Shown in pieces: positions 8,095 through 17,812 of a DNA stretch of 64,000 bases (positions within the stretch are counted from its first letter, which is position 1; each line of letters starts with the position of its first letter). Position numbers and translations under genes: made by a program. Under the pieces are notes generated by a model. It was not told where the DNA came from. It did no database searches and was given only the letters and a program-made list of their open reading frames with translations. Source of the stretch: Rhizobium sp. JAB6 (GTDB lineage: Bacteria; Pseudomonadota; Alphaproteobacteria; Rhizobiales; Rhizobiaceae); NCBI RefSeq assembly GCF_003024605.1, contig NZ_PYJQ01000009.1, positions 744,001 through 808,000 of the forward strand, in the 5' to 3' direction.

Positions 8095-8880
8095 TCAGCG
8101 ATAACCGGCTTCGCCGGCCTGGTGCAGTTTCGGGCCGCGTTCGACGATCGGCTCCAACGCCTTTTCGACCGGCACGTTCGGCGCATCATGGATGCTGGCC
8201 TGAGTGCCGAGCGGGTTATGGGCCCATTTCACGGAATTGATCAGAACCTTCTGAATTGTACCGTTGTGATAGGTCGGATAGGTCTCGTGGCCCGGACGGA
8301 AATAGAAGATATTGCCGGCGCCGCGGCGCCAGGTCATGCCCGAACGGAAGACTTCGCCACCCTGGAACCATGAGATGAACACGGTTTCCAGCGGCTCCGG
8401 AACGGAGAACTGCTCACCGTACATTTCTTCGTTCTCGAGCTCGAAGTGCTCGCCGAGGCCGGCGGCGATCGGGTGGCGGGGATTGATGACCCAGAGGCGC
8501 TCACGCTCACCGGCTTCGCGCCACTTCAGCGCGCAGGGCGTACCCATCAGGCGCTTGAAGACCTTTGAGAAATGACCCGAATGCAGGACGATGAGGCCCA
8601 TGCCTTCCCACACCCGCTTCGCCACGCGCTCGACGACCTCGTCCTTGACGGCGCCATGGTCCTTGTGCCCCCACCACAGAAGGACGTCGGTATCCTTCAG
8701 ACGCGCTTCGCTGAGGCCGTGCTCCGGCTCCTGCAACGTTGCCGTAGTCGCCTGGATGCCGACATCGGCATTCAGTGCCTTGGCGATGGTGTTGTGCATG
8801 CCGTCCGGATAGATGCCGGCGACGACTTTATTTGTTTGCTCATGAATGTTCTCGCCCCAAACGACGGCACGAATAGTCAT
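8095..8880 (-). CDS. ThuA domain-containing protein
   Basis: A 261-residue protein with a glutamine amidotransferase-like (class I GATase-like) fold, as in ThuA. Visible landmarks are the N-terminal [10 protein letters not shown], the [12 protein letters not shown] strand-turn and the LHSGHFSKV segment. ThuA of Sinorhizobium acts with ThuB in catabolism of 3-keto derivatives of trehalose and related disaccharides. It is the first gene of a two-gene unit with the Gfo/Idh/MocA gene and has an AGGAGTG ribosome site. No catalytic cysteine nucleophile is obvious, as is usual for this family. Confidence 0.85.
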   Translation of the reverse strand: MTIRAVVWGENIHEQTNKVVAGIYPDGMHNTIAKALNADVGIQATTATLQEPEHGLSEARLKDTDVLLWWGHKDHGAVKDEVVERVAKRVWEGMGLIVLHSGHFSKVFKRLMGTPCALKWREAGERERLWVINPRHPIAAGLGEHFELENEEMYGEQFSVPEPLETVFISWFQGGEVFRSGMTWRRGAGNIFYFRPGHETYPTYHNGTIQKVLINSVKWAHNPLGTQASIHDAPNVPVEKALEPIVERGPKLHQAGEAGYR

Positions 8881-9043
8881 TACGGCACTCCTCTGATACC
8901 ATTTGAATTGAATAGGTTATGCGATTCAAAGCGCTTTGGGAAAGCGCCGTATTTCAAGCCTTCATCAGCCCATTCGCCCATGACATAACGGGTTCAAAGC
9001 GATTTGACAAAGGCAAAAGGAGCCACGAACAACACCTCTGTTT

Positions 9044-9385
9044 TCAGTGCGACACGGATTTTGAAAAGAGGTTGACGACAAGCACTCCGGCGATGATCAA
9101 CGCGAGACCGAGGATCGCGGCAAGATCGAGTTTCTGCCGGAAAAGCACCACCCCCACCACGGAAATCAGCACGATTCCAAGCGCGCTCCAGATGGCATAG
9201 GCGATGCCCACCGGGATGACCCGCAACGTTATCGAAAGACAATAGAACGCCGCCGCATAGCAGACCACCAGAACGACTGTGGGACCGAGGCGGGTGAATT
9301 GCTGCGACATCTGCAATGCCGTCGTGCCGATCACTTCAAGCACGATCGCAACCAGCAGCATTGCATAGACCGATGCGTTCGCCAT
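9044..9385 (-). CDS. SMR family multidrug efflux protein (EmrE/QacE/SugE type)
   Basis: A 113-residue protein with four transmembrane helices. The essential membrane glutamate lies in helix 1 (AIVLEVIGTTAL) and the helix-3 segment GIAYAIWSALG is diagnostic of small multidrug resistance proteins, which export cationic drugs or guanidinium-type compounds as dimers driven by protons. It begins 16 bp after the TetR gene and is almost certainly co-transcribed with it, giving a regulator-pump cassette. About 160 bp separate it from the ThuA-like gene. Confidence 0.92.
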   Translation of the reverse strand: MANASVYAMLLVAIVLEVIGTTALQMSQQFTRLGPTVVLVVCYAAAFYCLSITLRVIPVGIAYAIWSALGIVLISVVGVVLFRQKLDLAAILGLALIIAGVLVVNLFSKSVSH

Positions 9386-9401
9386 GGTTTCTCCGATAAG
9401 G

Positions 9402-9965
9402 TTAGAGCCGTGTGAGCTCGATCAGCCGGTCGATCAGCCTTTGGCGGGCGCTCTCGTCCAAGTCGTGGCTGCCGAGCAGGTCGGCAAGCCAGATCCCGTC
9501 GGCCGCCAGTCTGACGATCGCCGCATCCACCGAAGAGTCCGTGCCGACATATTCCTCGCTGCGCTCGCGCACCCATGCGTGCCACCGCTGCCGCAATTGC
9601 GGCTCCGTGAGCAGCACCATCGTCACCTGCGCCCAATCCTTGGTGCCCTGCGGCTGGTCCCGCAGCGCCAGACAGGCATGCAGATAAGCGCGGGTAAAGC
9701 GGCCATGCGGCAAGGGATCGGCCCGCATTGCTTCCTCGATCGCAGCATCCAGCCGCTCCAGCAGGCTGTCAAACAGCGCTTCCAGCAGCATGTTCTTGCT
9801 GGGGAAGTGATGCAGCAATCCACCCTTGCTGACACCAGAAGCGCCGGAGACGGCATCCAGCGTCACCGCCGTCATTCCCTTTTCGGAAGCAAGACGCGCC
9901 GCTACCTCCAGCAACTGCTGGCGGACGAACAATGGCTGCTTCTTTCTGTGGTGCGCGGTAGACAT
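9402..9965 (-). CDS. TetR family transcriptional regulator
   Basis: A 187-residue TetR-type repressor. The N-terminal helix-turn-helix spans residues ~15-60 (LLEVAARLASEKG, then SGVSKGGLLHHFPSK), followed by a helical ligand-binding domain. It is the first gene of an operon with the SMR pump, so local control of efflux is likely, with a toxic cation as inducer. Its promoter lies in 9966-10059, which includes ATACCAGTTGGACGGT; no convincing symmetrical operator is visible. Confidence 0.88.
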   Translation of the reverse strand: MSTAHHRKKQPLFVRQQLLEVAARLASEKGMTAVTLDAVSGASGVSKGGLLHHFPSKNMLLEALFDSLLERLDAAIEEAMRADPLPHGRFTRAYLHACLALRDQPQGTKDWAQVTMVLLTEPQLRQRWHAWVRERSEEYVGTDSSVDAAIVRLAADGIWLADLLGSHDLDESARQRLIDRLIELTRL

Positions 9966-10059
9966 GGCGACATAACATACCAGTTGGACGGTTTCGTCAA
10001 CGACCTACTTGATCGCCTCTAAAGCTTATCGAAATGACTGATCCTTCTGTTCCTCCTCC

Positions 10060-11148
10060 TTAGTTTACGGAATGATGGGCGGCATCGTTCTCATCGAAGA
10101 TGCTAACCTTTGTTGCGTCGACGGCGAAGGCGATCGGCGAGCCGGTCGTGATCCTCGTCATGCCGGGATCCGTGCCGATGATCTTCGAGCCGTCCTTGAG
10201 CCGGACGTGAACGAGCGAACGGTCGCCCAAGCGTTCGACGGTCTCGACCTGGCCGCCGATGTCGCCCTTCTCCGCCGTCGTAACGACCAGATGCTCCGGC
10301 CGGATGCCGAGCGTCAGTCCGGAATTCGCAAGGCCATTGAGCGCGACCGCCGTCTTGATGACCGAACCGTCCGGCAACCTGGCGGTCGCAAGCCCACCTG
10401 CCTCGCCAACTCCCTCTATATTGATGAAGTTCATGCCGGGAGATCCGACGAACTGGGCGACATAGCGCGTTGCAGGCCGCGTATAGATCTCGACGGGTGT
10501 CGCCACTTGCTCGATCTTCTTGTTGTTCAGGAGCACGATACGGTCGGCGAGCGTCATCGCCTCCACCTGGTCGTGGGTGACGAAGACCATCGTTGCGCCC
10601 AGCCGCTCGTGAAGCTGCGCCAGCTCGACGCGCGTGCGGGTACGCAGGCCGGCATCGAGATTGGAGAGCGGCTCGTCGAACAGGAAGACGTCGGGCTCGC
10701 GCACGATGGCGCGGCCGATCGCGACACGCTGGCGCTGACCACCTGATAATGCCGAGGGCTTGCGATCGAGAAGATGCGGCATTTCCAGGATCTTCGCGGC
10801 CTCTTCGATGCGTCTTGCGATCTCGTGCTTGGGCGTTTTGATATTTTTCAGGCCGAAGGACATGTTCTCGCGGACCGTCATGTGCGGATAGAGCGCGTAG
10901 GACTGAAAGACCATCGACACCCCGCGCTCGCCCGGCGGCAGCTGATCGACACGGCGCCCGCCGATCCAGATCTCTCCGCTGGTGATCGTCTCGAGACCCG
11001 CAATCATACGCAGCAAGGTCGACTTGCCGCAGCCCGAGCCGCCGAGAAAGACGACGAACTCGCCGCGCTCGATCGTCAGATCGATGTCGTTCAGAACCTG
11101 CACGGCACCGAAATGCTTGGTGAGGGATTTGATATTGATTCCTGCCAC
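10060..11148 (-). CDS. sugar ABC transporter ATP-binding protein (UgpC/MsmK/MalK type)
   Basis: A 362-residue ATPase. Walker A is GGSGCGKST at residues 36-44, the Q-loop glutamine Q82, the signature LSGGQ at 134-138 and Walker B ends in D158-E159, followed by a C-terminal TOBE regulatory region from about residue 235. This is the CUT1 carbohydrate importer ATPase. It starts with GTG at 11148, supported by AGGAGGCG upstream. It is the last gene of a minus-strand operon after two permeases and a binding protein. Confidence 0.95.
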   Translation of the reverse strand: MAGINIKSLTKHFGAVQVLNDIDLTIERGEFVVFLGGSGCGKSTLLRMIAGLETITSGEIWIGGRRVDQLPPGERGVSMVFQSYALYPHMTVRENMSFGLKNIKTPKHEIARRIEEAAKILEMPHLLDRKPSALSGGQRQRVAIGRAIVREPDVFLFDEPLSNLDAGLRTRTRVELAQLHERLGATMVFVTHDQVEAMTLADRIVLLNNKKIEQVATPVEIYTRPATRYVAQFVGSPGMNFINIEGVGEAGGLATARLPDGSVIKTAVALNGLANSGLTLGIRPEHLVVTTAEKGDIGGQVETVERLGDRSLVHVRLKDGSKIIGTDPGMTRITTGSPIAFAVDATKVSIFDENDAAHHSVN

Positions 11149-11241
11149 TTCACGCCTCCTGCGGAAAAATCGAATTCATCGAACTTGCCATTCATCGCGC
11201 TCCGCCCGGCGCCTGCCGCCGGAACGGAGCTTCCGCATTGG

Positions 11242-12117
11242 TTATTTGACGGCACCTACCGCGACGCCGCGCGTCAGGGTCCGTTGGAAAATAAGGAAGA
11301 AGATGATCGTTGGCGTTATGCCAAGCAGAGAAGCGGCCGCAATCGCGGTCGGGTCCTGCGTATTGGCGCCTGACAGCACGCCCATGGCGACCGAGACGGT
11401 TTGATTGTTGTTGGAAACCAGAAACACAAGCGGGATCAGGAATTCGTTCCACGTCCAGATGAAGAAGAAGGTCGCCAGCACCGCGAGCGTCGGGCGCAGC
11501 ACCGGCACGATCACCATCCAGAGAATCTGCCACCGCGTCGCATTGTCGATCTGCGCCGCCTCGATGATCTCGCGCGGGAAGGTCGCCATCACCGAAGACA
11601 GAAGATAGGTTCCGAATGCGGTATGCAGCACGCCGATGATCAGGATAACCGAGAGCATCGAGTCGAACAGGCCGACCTGCTTCGACATATAGTAGAGCGG
11701 ATAGACCAAAGCCTCCTGCGGCGCCATGATGGATATCAGCAGCAGGACGAGAAGCCCTTGCCCGCCCCGCACCCGGCCTATGCCGATGGCATAGGCATTC
11801 AGCAGGCTGAGGACGACGGCCAGAATGGCGGTGCATCCGCTGATGAGAACGCTGTTGAAGAGCTTGCGGGGAAAATCCACGGTCGCCCAGAAGTTCTTGA
11901 GCGCCGTCAGATCGAAACTGTGCGGAATTGCAAGCGGACCATTGGCGGCATAGTCAGAGGGCGTCTTGACGGCGTTGATTGCCGCGAGAAAGAACGGAAA
12001 GAGCGTGCCCGCAAGAAAAACCAGCAGGATGCCCAGGACGACCCAGCGGCCGAAGCCTCTTCTTGCGCGATGTTCCGCCGAAACGACCTGTGTGGAAATC
12101 GAGGATGCCGTTGCCAT
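11242..12117 (-). CDS. carbohydrate ABC transporter permease (MalG/UgpE type)
   Basis: A 291-residue inner-membrane protein with about six helices. The EAA loop (EIIEAAQIDNATRWQILW) contacts the ATPase. The N-terminus is cytosolic, then a helix at ~28-48 and a large periplasmic loop, as in MalG-type CUT1 permeases. Its start at 12117 almost touches the end of the partner permease (12119), indicating translational coupling. A 93-bp gap separates it from the ATPase gene. Confidence 0.93.
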   Translation of the reverse strand: MATASSISTQVVSAEHRARRGFGRWVVLGILLVFLAGTLFPFFLAAINAVKTPSDYAANGPLAIPHSFDLTALKNFWATVDFPRKLFNSVLISGCTAILAVVLSLLNAYAIGIGRVRGGQGLLVLLLISIMAPQEALVYPLYYMSKQVGLFDSMLSVILIIGVLHTAFGTYLLSSVMATFPREIIEAAQIDNATRWQILWMVIVPVLRPTLAVLATFFFIWTWNEFLIPLVFLVSNNNQTVSVAMGVLSGANTQDPTAIAAASLLGITPTIIFFLIFQRTLTRGVAVGAVK

Positions 12118-12118
12118 C

Positions 12119-13024
12119 TCAATGCCCTCCTTCGGCCTGCTTCGACTGCATGCGCAGGAAGACGACGCCGAGTATGATGGTCATGACCGTCTGCAGCGTC
12201 GCGATGGCTGCCGCATATCCGACGCGGTTCGTCGTGAAGAAATGATAGTACGACAGATAGGATGGGACCGTCGTCGCATTGTCCGGTCCGCCTGACGTCA
12301 ACACGTAGATCGGCGCGAAGACCTTGAGCGCCGCAATCAGCGTCGTCAGCGCGACGACGAAAATTTCGGGCATCAGCATGGGAATGGTAATGGCGCGGAA
12401 GCGCGCGAACCAGCTCGCATTGTCGAGTTCGGCGGCCTCGTAGAGCGAAGGATCGACGCGCGCCAATCCGGACATGAACACCACCAGGCAATAACCCACC
12501 TGCACCCAGACGATAACGGCCGAAACCGCCCACAGCGCATAGGTGGCATCCCCGAGCCAGTTCTTCGCCATGAAATCGAGGCCGATCGCCTTCAGCACCG
12601 CATTGATGATGCCGATCGGGTTGAGAATCCACGCCCACAATACGCCGGCTGCGGTCAGCGGCAGAATCTGCGGCAGGTAGAAGCCTGCGCGAAAGAAGCT
12701 CGACCACGTCTGACTGAATTGCGCACTGATATAGTCGAACAGCACGGCCGCCAGCACCAGCCCCAAGAGGATGGGCACGATCGTCATCGAGATGATGAAC
12801 AGCAGCGTATGCTGAATGGAGCCCCAGAAAGCCGCATCATGAAGCAGCCGCTGGTAGTTCTCGAAGCCAACATATCGCGGTGGGATGACGCCGCCTTTCC
12901 ATGTCGTGAAGCTGATCGCGAAATTGGCAATCAGGGGAACCAGCACGATAAGAACAAAGCCCAGCACGCCGGGAAGCATATAGAAATAATACCCCGCCCT
13001 GCCGGCGCTCTTCGACTTATCCAT
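12119..13024 (-). CDS. carbohydrate ABC transporter permease (MalF/UgpA type)
   Basis: A 301-residue permease with six predicted helices. The coupling EAA loop is visible (SLYEAAELDNASWFARF), as is the typical WKGG...RYVGFENYQRLL periplasmic segment before the core. It forms a heterodimeric channel with the MalG-type partner directly downstream. The binding protein gene ends 71 bp upstream. The transported sugar is not identifiable from sequence, but the operon holds two sugar-modifying enzymes. Confidence 0.93.
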   Translation of the reverse strand: MDKSKSAGRAGYYFYMLPGVLGFVLIVLVPLIANFAISFTTWKGGVIPPRYVGFENYQRLLHDAAFWGSIQHTLLFIISMTIVPILLGLVLAAVLFDYISAQFSQTWSSFFRAGFYLPQILPLTAAGVLWAWILNPIGIINAVLKAIGLDFMAKNWLGDATYALWAVSAVIVWVQVGYCLVVFMSGLARVDPSLYEAAELDNASWFARFRAITIPMLMPEIFVVALTTLIAALKVFAPIYVLTSGGPDNATTVPSYLSYYHFFTTNRVGYAAAIATLQTVMTIILGVVFLRMQSKQAEGGH

Positions 13025-13095
13025 CGAAATCCTCCAGTCCGATACGGCAAGGCGGCATGGAAGCCGTCTTGCCGTTGTGATTGTCGCCGATGGTG

Positions 13096-14364
13096 CTATT
13101 GCGCTGCCTGCACGTCGTCATAAGCCTTCTTCAGGCGCGCCACGAACTGGTCAGGCGTGGTCGAGCCGTTTACAAGGCCGGTGGTCGCCTGGATCAACAG
13201 TTCGTAGTAGCCGGGCACCGGCCAGTCCGGGTAGAAGCCGAGGCCGCCCTTGCCGGAGATCTGGTTGAAGAGCTCGACATTGCGCTTGCCAACTTCGTCG
13301 GTGACCGAAGCCGGATCGGCGGCAATGGCAACGCCACCGAGATTGGCCTGCAGGTTCTGGTTTTCCTTGCTCAGGACGAGATCGATGAACTCGTAGGAGA
13401 GATCCTTGTTCTTGGCGCTCTTCGGTACCATGAACAGGTTGCCGGTCGAACCCACGCTGTACTTCGGGGTCGGGAAGATGAACTGGCTCCACTTGAACTT
13501 CTTGATCGAGCTTGCAAAGTTACCATTGTTCCAGGTGCCGCTGACGAACATCGGAGCTGTTCCCGACGAGAAGAGATTGTCAGCGCCGCCCGTACCCTTC
13601 AGGCCGGTCGAATCCTTCGAAATATAACCCTTGCTCACCCAGTCGGCGATCTTCTGAGCGGCGAAGAGGAAAGGTTTGGTATCAAGCGGTGCCTTGAGGC
13701 CCTGATAGTTCTTGACCCAGGTGTCGTCAGCCTGCGTCAGCGCAAGCGTATAGACTAGGTGCTGCGCGTTGGAATCCACCGTACCATAGGCAAGCGGCGT
13801 AATGCCTTTCTTCTTGAAAGTGTCGAGAGCAGCTTCGAATTCGTCTAGCGTGGTCGGCACTTTCACGCCATTGGCCTGGAACATGTCGATATTGTAGAAA
13901 ACCGAAACGAATTCGCCATAGACGGGAATACCGATAATCGGGCCGGAACCGTAGATGCCGTTGGCATCGTATTTGCTGAGCTGGCTGTTGGTCTCGTTGA
14001 GGATCTTGTCCCAGCCGCGCGCCTTGAACTGGTCATCGAGCGGCGTCAGCAGCCCCTGCGAGGCGACGAGGCCAGCCGTGGCGTTGCCCTTGTTGTACTC
14101 CAGAACATCAGGCGCCTGATCGGAATTGAGGATGAGGCTGCCTGCCTTCTGCAATTGCTCGAAAGTCTTCTGTTCGAAATTGATCGTGACGTCGGGGTGC
14201 CTGGCTTTCAGCTCTTCGAGCGCCTTGGTCCATGCCTTGGCTTGCGAAGTGTCCGGCAGCTCGAACCACCAGACGTTAAATGTCTTGCCCTGCGCTTGTG
14301 CCACGCCGGCGGCCAACAGAAGCGACATGCCGGCGGAGATCGCCAGCTTCGAAAAAATATTCAT
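13096..14364 (-). CDS. sugar ABC transporter substrate-binding protein (family 1)
   Basis: A 422-residue periplasmic binding protein with a classic signal peptide (MNIFSKLAISAGMSLLLAAGVAQAQG, cleaved near residue 24). The mature part has the two-lobe family-1 fold that captures mono- or oligosaccharides for the CUT1 importer. The start at 14364 is chosen because of the signal peptide and GGAGGAG immediately upstream; an upstream in-frame start would add 66 residues of non-secretory sequence. The 237-bp gap before it may hold an internal promoter. Confidence 0.93.
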   Translation of the reverse strand: MNIFSKLAISAGMSLLLAAGVAQAQGKTFNVWWFELPDTSQAKAWTKALEELKARHPDVTINFEQKTFEQLQKAGSLILNSDQAPDVLEYNKGNATAGLVASQGLLTPLDDQFKARGWDKILNETNSQLSKYDANGIYGSGPIIGIPVYGEFVSVFYNIDMFQANGVKVPTTLDEFEAALDTFKKKGITPLAYGTVDSNAQHLVYTLALTQADDTWVKNYQGLKAPLDTKPFLFAAQKIADWVSKGYISKDSTGLKGTGGADNLFSSGTAPMFVSGTWNNGNFASSIKKFKWSQFIFPTPKYSVGSTGNLFMVPKSAKNKDLSYEFIDLVLSKENQNLQANLGGVAIAADPASVTDEVGKRNVELFNQISGKGGLGFYPDWPVPGYYELLIQATTGLVNGSTTPDQFVARLKKAYDDVQAAQ

Positions 14365-14601
14365 ATATTCTCCTCCACCATGCGAACCGTGACGGTATCT
14401 GTCCGATGACATGGCCCGCGCTGCCACCGGCGTTTTCCTCTCACCTGCGCCAAGCGCCCGCCTGCCCCGTGGGACAATGTGCGGACGCTCGGCAGTTCCT
14501 CCGTTCAGGTATCCGTCCTGCCCTAAGCGCCGACCGCCCCGGGCATTTCCATTAACGCACAACTTGCCTCTTAAATCGATGCAGTTTTGCAGATGCGTGC
14601 G

Positions 14602-15495
14602 TTACTCGACGAAGTCCCCACCGCGGCTTGCCTTGAGATAGTTCAGGCCGTGAACCTGGCCAGTCATTTCGAGCGCATCGCGATAGACCGGATCGTGCCA
14701 GCCCTCGATATCGATGGAGCCGGACCAGCCGGCCAAGCGCAGCTCGGAGATGATATCGGTCCAGTTGCTGTCGCCGAAGCCGGGCGTGCGCATGAAGACG
14801 AACTTCTCCTTGCCGAAGATGCCGTGCTCCTTGATGACATCCCAGCGGATCGTCGCATCCTTGCCGTGGACGTGGAAAATCTTTTTCGCCCATTTGCGGA
14901 TCTGCGGCAGCGGCTCGATCAGATAGACCATCTGATGGCACGGCTCCCATTCCAGGCCGAGATTGTCGTCGGGGGTCTCATTGAACATCAGTTCCCAGGC
15001 ATCCGGGTTATGAGCGATGTTCCAATCGCCGGTCGCCCAGTTGCCGTCCATGGCGCAATTTTCGAAGGCGATCTTGATGCCCTTGTCGGCGGCGCGCTTC
15101 GCCAGCTCGCTCCAGATTCGCTTGTAGCGAGGCAGACTGTCGGTGAGCGGCTGATTGCGGATACGGCCGGTGAAGCCGGCAACGCAGGTCGCACCGAAAT
15201 GATGCGCGTTGTCGATGCAGTCCTTCCAGCCCTGCAGCGTCTGCAGGTCCATCTCGCGCTCTTCAAGCGGATTGCCGAACATGCCGAGAGTGGAGATCGT
15301 GATATCGCGGTCGCCGATAGCGTCGCGGCAGCGCTTGCCGAGCTCCGCAAGGTTCTGGCCGTTGGTGGTCTGCCAGAAGAAAGGCTCGAAGCTTTCGAAG
15401 CCGAGATCGGCGATCTTAGCGATGTTCTGGGCGGCATCCTCGTTCGTCGCCCTGATCATCGTGCCGATGCGGATGGCCTTTGCCGGATTTGTCAT
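14602..15495 (-). CDS. sugar phosphate isomerase/epimerase family protein (AP endonuclease 2-type TIM barrel)
   Basis: A 297-residue TIM barrel of the xylose isomerase-like family. Metal-binding acidic and histidine residues are suggested by IAFENCAM, LGLEWEPCH, FHVHGKDA and SIDIEGWHD. Such enzymes isomerise or epimerise sugars, inosose or keto sugars and often pair with Gfo/Idh/MocA dehydrogenases, as here. The start at 15495 (MTNPAK) lies 5 bp after the stop of the upstream gene; a further upstream ATG would run into that gene. The substrate is unknown. Confidence 0.85.
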   Translation of the reverse strand: MTNPAKAIRIGTMIRATNEDAAQNIAKIADLGFESFEPFFWQTTNGQNLAELGKRCRDAIGDRDITISTLGMFGNPLEEREMDLQTLQGWKDCIDNAHHFGATCVAGFTGRIRNQPLTDSLPRYKRIWSELAKRAADKGIKIAFENCAMDGNWATGDWNIAHNPDAWELMFNETPDDNLGLEWEPCHQMVYLIEPLPQIRKWAKKIFHVHGKDATIRWDVIKEHGIFGKEKFVFMRTPGFGDSNWTDIISELRLAGWSGSIDIEGWHDPVYRDALEMTGQVHGLNYLKASRGGDFVE

Positions 15496-15499
15496 GATG

Positions 15500-16543
15500 T
15501 CACTGTCCTTGTGCTGAAATGTCGACGCGCCGGCCGGTCTTGGCACTTTCGATGGCGCCTAAGACCATGGCGAGGCTGCGAATGTTGTCACTGCTCGCCG
15601 TTTCCGGCGGCTTGCCGGTTTTGATCGCCTCGATGAAGGACGCGATGACGCTGGCATGGCCATGCGTCTCCTCCTCGTGCTTCGGCGCGGGGACCTCGAT
15701 CGGCGTAAAGCCATGCAGCAGACCTGGCTCATTGCCGGCGACACTGGCCTCGAAATTCTCTTCGCCGTCCCAGGTCAGCATGCCCTTGCTGCCGGTGAGC
15801 CGCCATTGGCTCTCCCAACTGGTGCGCCTTCCCTCGGCACACCAGGAACCGCGATAGCTGAAGACGACATCATCGGACAAATCGAAGAGCGCATGGGCCG
15901 ATGCGCCATGCTTGTACCAGGAGCCTACTGGGTTCTTTTCGATGCAATAGACAGAGAGAGGCACCTTGCCGGACACGAAGCGCGCCGCATCGAACGTATG
16001 GATCGCCATGTCGAGCAGCAGCACATTGTCCATCTCCTCGCGGAAGCCGCCAAAATGCGGACCGAGGAAGAAATCGCAATGGACGCCCGTCAGTTCGCCG
16101 ATCGTCCCCTCCTCCACAAGACGTCGCATGCGACGGATGCCGGAGATGAAGCGGCGGTTCTGGATGATGGCATGGACTTTGCCCACTTCCGCCGCAAGGT
16201 CGATCAGAGCAGCACCTTCGGCAAGCGACGTCGCCATCGGCTTTTCGCTCAAGACATGGCAGCCGCACTTCAGCGCCGTAGACACCACGCCGAAGCGCGC
16301 GGCGGGAATGACGATATCGAAGACGATATCCGCCTTGGTCGCCGCAATAACGTCAGCAAGATCGGAACCGATAACGGCGCCTTCGAGAGAGAATTCTTTC
16401 GCAAGGTTTTCGGCGGTCACTCGATTGAGATCGACCAGGCCGACGATCTGAATGGATTCGGCAAGCGCCGGCGTCGAGGCGATGGCCCTGAGCCAGCCCT
16501 TGGACATAGCTCCGCACCCGCACAAAATGGCATTAAATTTCAC
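15500..16543 (-). CDS. Gfo/Idh/MocA family oxidoreductase
   Basis: A 347-residue NAD(P)-dependent dehydrogenase. The dinucleotide motif is CGCGAM at residues 8-13 and the signature SEKP at 99-102 carries the catalytic lysine. It is the first gene of the minus-strand sugar operon (dehydrogenase, isomerase, ABC importer) and lies divergent from the LacI-type regulator. It may oxidise the imported sugar before the isomerase acts. It is a different branch from the ThuB-like gene at 7043. Confidence 0.87.
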   Translation of the reverse strand: MKFNAILCGCGAMSKGWLRAIASTPALAESIQIVGLVDLNRVTAENLAKEFSLEGAVIGSDLADVIAATKADIVFDIVIPAARFGVVSTALKCGCHVLSEKPMATSLAEGAALIDLAAEVGKVHAIIQNRRFISGIRRMRRLVEEGTIGELTGVHCDFFLGPHFGGFREEMDNVLLLDMAIHTFDAARFVSGKVPLSVYCIEKNPVGSWYKHGASAHALFDLSDDVVFSYRGSWCAEGRRTSWESQWRLTGSKGMLTWDGEENFEASVAGNEPGLLHGFTPIEVPAPKHEEETHGHASVIASFIEAIKTGKPPETASSDNIRSLAMVLGAIESAKTGRRVDISAQGQ

Positions 16544-16589
16544 GATGTCCTCCAGCGGGCGGTGCGTAAACCCCTCATGACACGCGCTC

Positions 16590-16603
16590 CGTAAACGTTT
16601 ACG
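16590..16603. promoter_or_regulatory. LacI-family operator (CGTAAACGTTTACG)
   Basis: A perfect 14-bp palindrome with a central CG, the hallmark of LacI/GalR-family operators, in the gap between the divergent sugar operon (start 16543) and the LacI-type gene (start 16653). It probably controls both. Confidence 0.85.
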
Positions 16604-16652
16604 ATACTATGCGAAAAGATTTTCCTGTGTCAATAGAGGAGGACTACGGAAA

Positions 16653-17726
16653 ATGGCGCATGGAGGAAAACTGCGGCCGATGAAGGGAATTCGTCAGCTT
16701 GCCGAGCATCTCGATATTTCGATCGGCACAGTATCACGCGCATTGAATGGCAAGCCTGATGTCAACGAGGAGACCCGCAAGCGCGTTCTCGCCGCTGCCG
16801 AGCAGCTTGGCTATGTCGCCAACCAATCCGGTCGCAGCCTGCGGCAGGGCACGACGAACGTTATCGGCCTGATGATCCAGTCCAGCCGGGAAACGGTTGA
16901 AAACAGCGACAATTTCTTCCTGACTGTGACGGGCGGGCTGCAGAGCGTATTCTCGCGCCACAAGCTCGATCTCATCATGCTCCCCTGCCCGCATGACGAG
17001 GACCCTTATGAATATCTGAAGCGCATGGTGGCAAGGCGTATCGTCGATGCGCTGATCATTTCGGAGACGCAGCGCGTCGACAAGCGCTTCGACCTGCTTG
17101 CCAAGGCGAAAATCCCCTTCGCAGCGCTCGGCCGCAGCCTGTCGGGCGCGCAGCATCCCTGGGCCGATCTCGATTTTGACGGCGTCGCCAATGCCGCCAT
17201 CGACCGGCTTATCGCGCATGGGCATCGCCGCATTGCCATCAGCGCGCCCGCAAGCGAGATCAATCTCGGCTTCGTCTTCGTGGAGGGCTATCGCCGCGCG
17301 CTTGAGCGGCATGGCATTTCCTACGACCCAGCCCTGGTCCTGCGTGCGAAATCGAGCGAACAGGGCGGTTATCAGGTAGGCGACGAATTGCTGCGTCTCG
17401 AAAACCGGCCGACCGCCGTGATCCTGATCTACGAGTTGATGGCGATCGGCCTCTATCGCCGCCTCATGGAAGCCGACGTCGTTCCAGGTCGCGACATTGC
17501 CGTCGTCAGCTTCCGCGAGGCGCCGCGCGCCAAATTCCTCCAGCCGGCGCTGACCTGCTTTCGCACCTCGGTACACGATCTCGGCGTCGAACTCGCCGAA
17601 ATCCTGCTCTCCTGCATGCCAGCCTATAGTGAGGAATATCCTAGAAGATCGCGCCAGACGGTGTGGCCGCTCGAACTCATTCCCGGCGAAAGCGACGCGT
17701 TCCAGCTTGCGAGCCCGAGCAACTAG
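16653..17726 (+). CDS. LacI family transcriptional regulator
   Basis: A 357-residue repressor. The helix-turn-helix is near residues 12-33 (IRQLAEHLDISIGTVSRALNG), the hinge follows around 50-65, and the rest is a periplasmic-binding-protein-like effector domain. It divergently faces the sugar operon across a perfect operator, so it is likely the substrate-responsive repressor of that operon. The ATG at 16653 has GAGGAGG upstream; a second ATG at 16680 just before the HTH is a possible alternative. Confidence 0.92.
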   Translation: MAHGGKLRPMKGIRQLAEHLDISIGTVSRALNGKPDVNEETRKRVLAAAEQLGYVANQSGRSLRQGTTNVIGLMIQSSRETVENSDNFFLTVTGGLQSVFSRHKLDLIMLPCPHDEDPYEYLKRMVARRIVDALIISETQRVDKRFDLLAKAKIPFAALGRSLSGAQHPWADLDFDGVANAAIDRLIAHGHRRIAISAPASEINLGFVFVEGYRRALERHGISYDPALVLRAKSSEQGGYQVGDELLRLENRPTAVILIYELMAIGLYRRLMEADVVPGRDIAVVSFREAPRAKFLQPALTCFRTSVHDLGVELAEILLSCMPAYSEEYPRRSRQTVWPLELIPGESDAFQLASPSN

Positions 17727-17812
17727 CGCCGAAACGCCGCACTGGCCGCTTCGACGGTTGCAGCTTCGCCTTTCAATTGCCATGTAGAACACCGCAAAAG
17801 AAAGGCGCGAGC

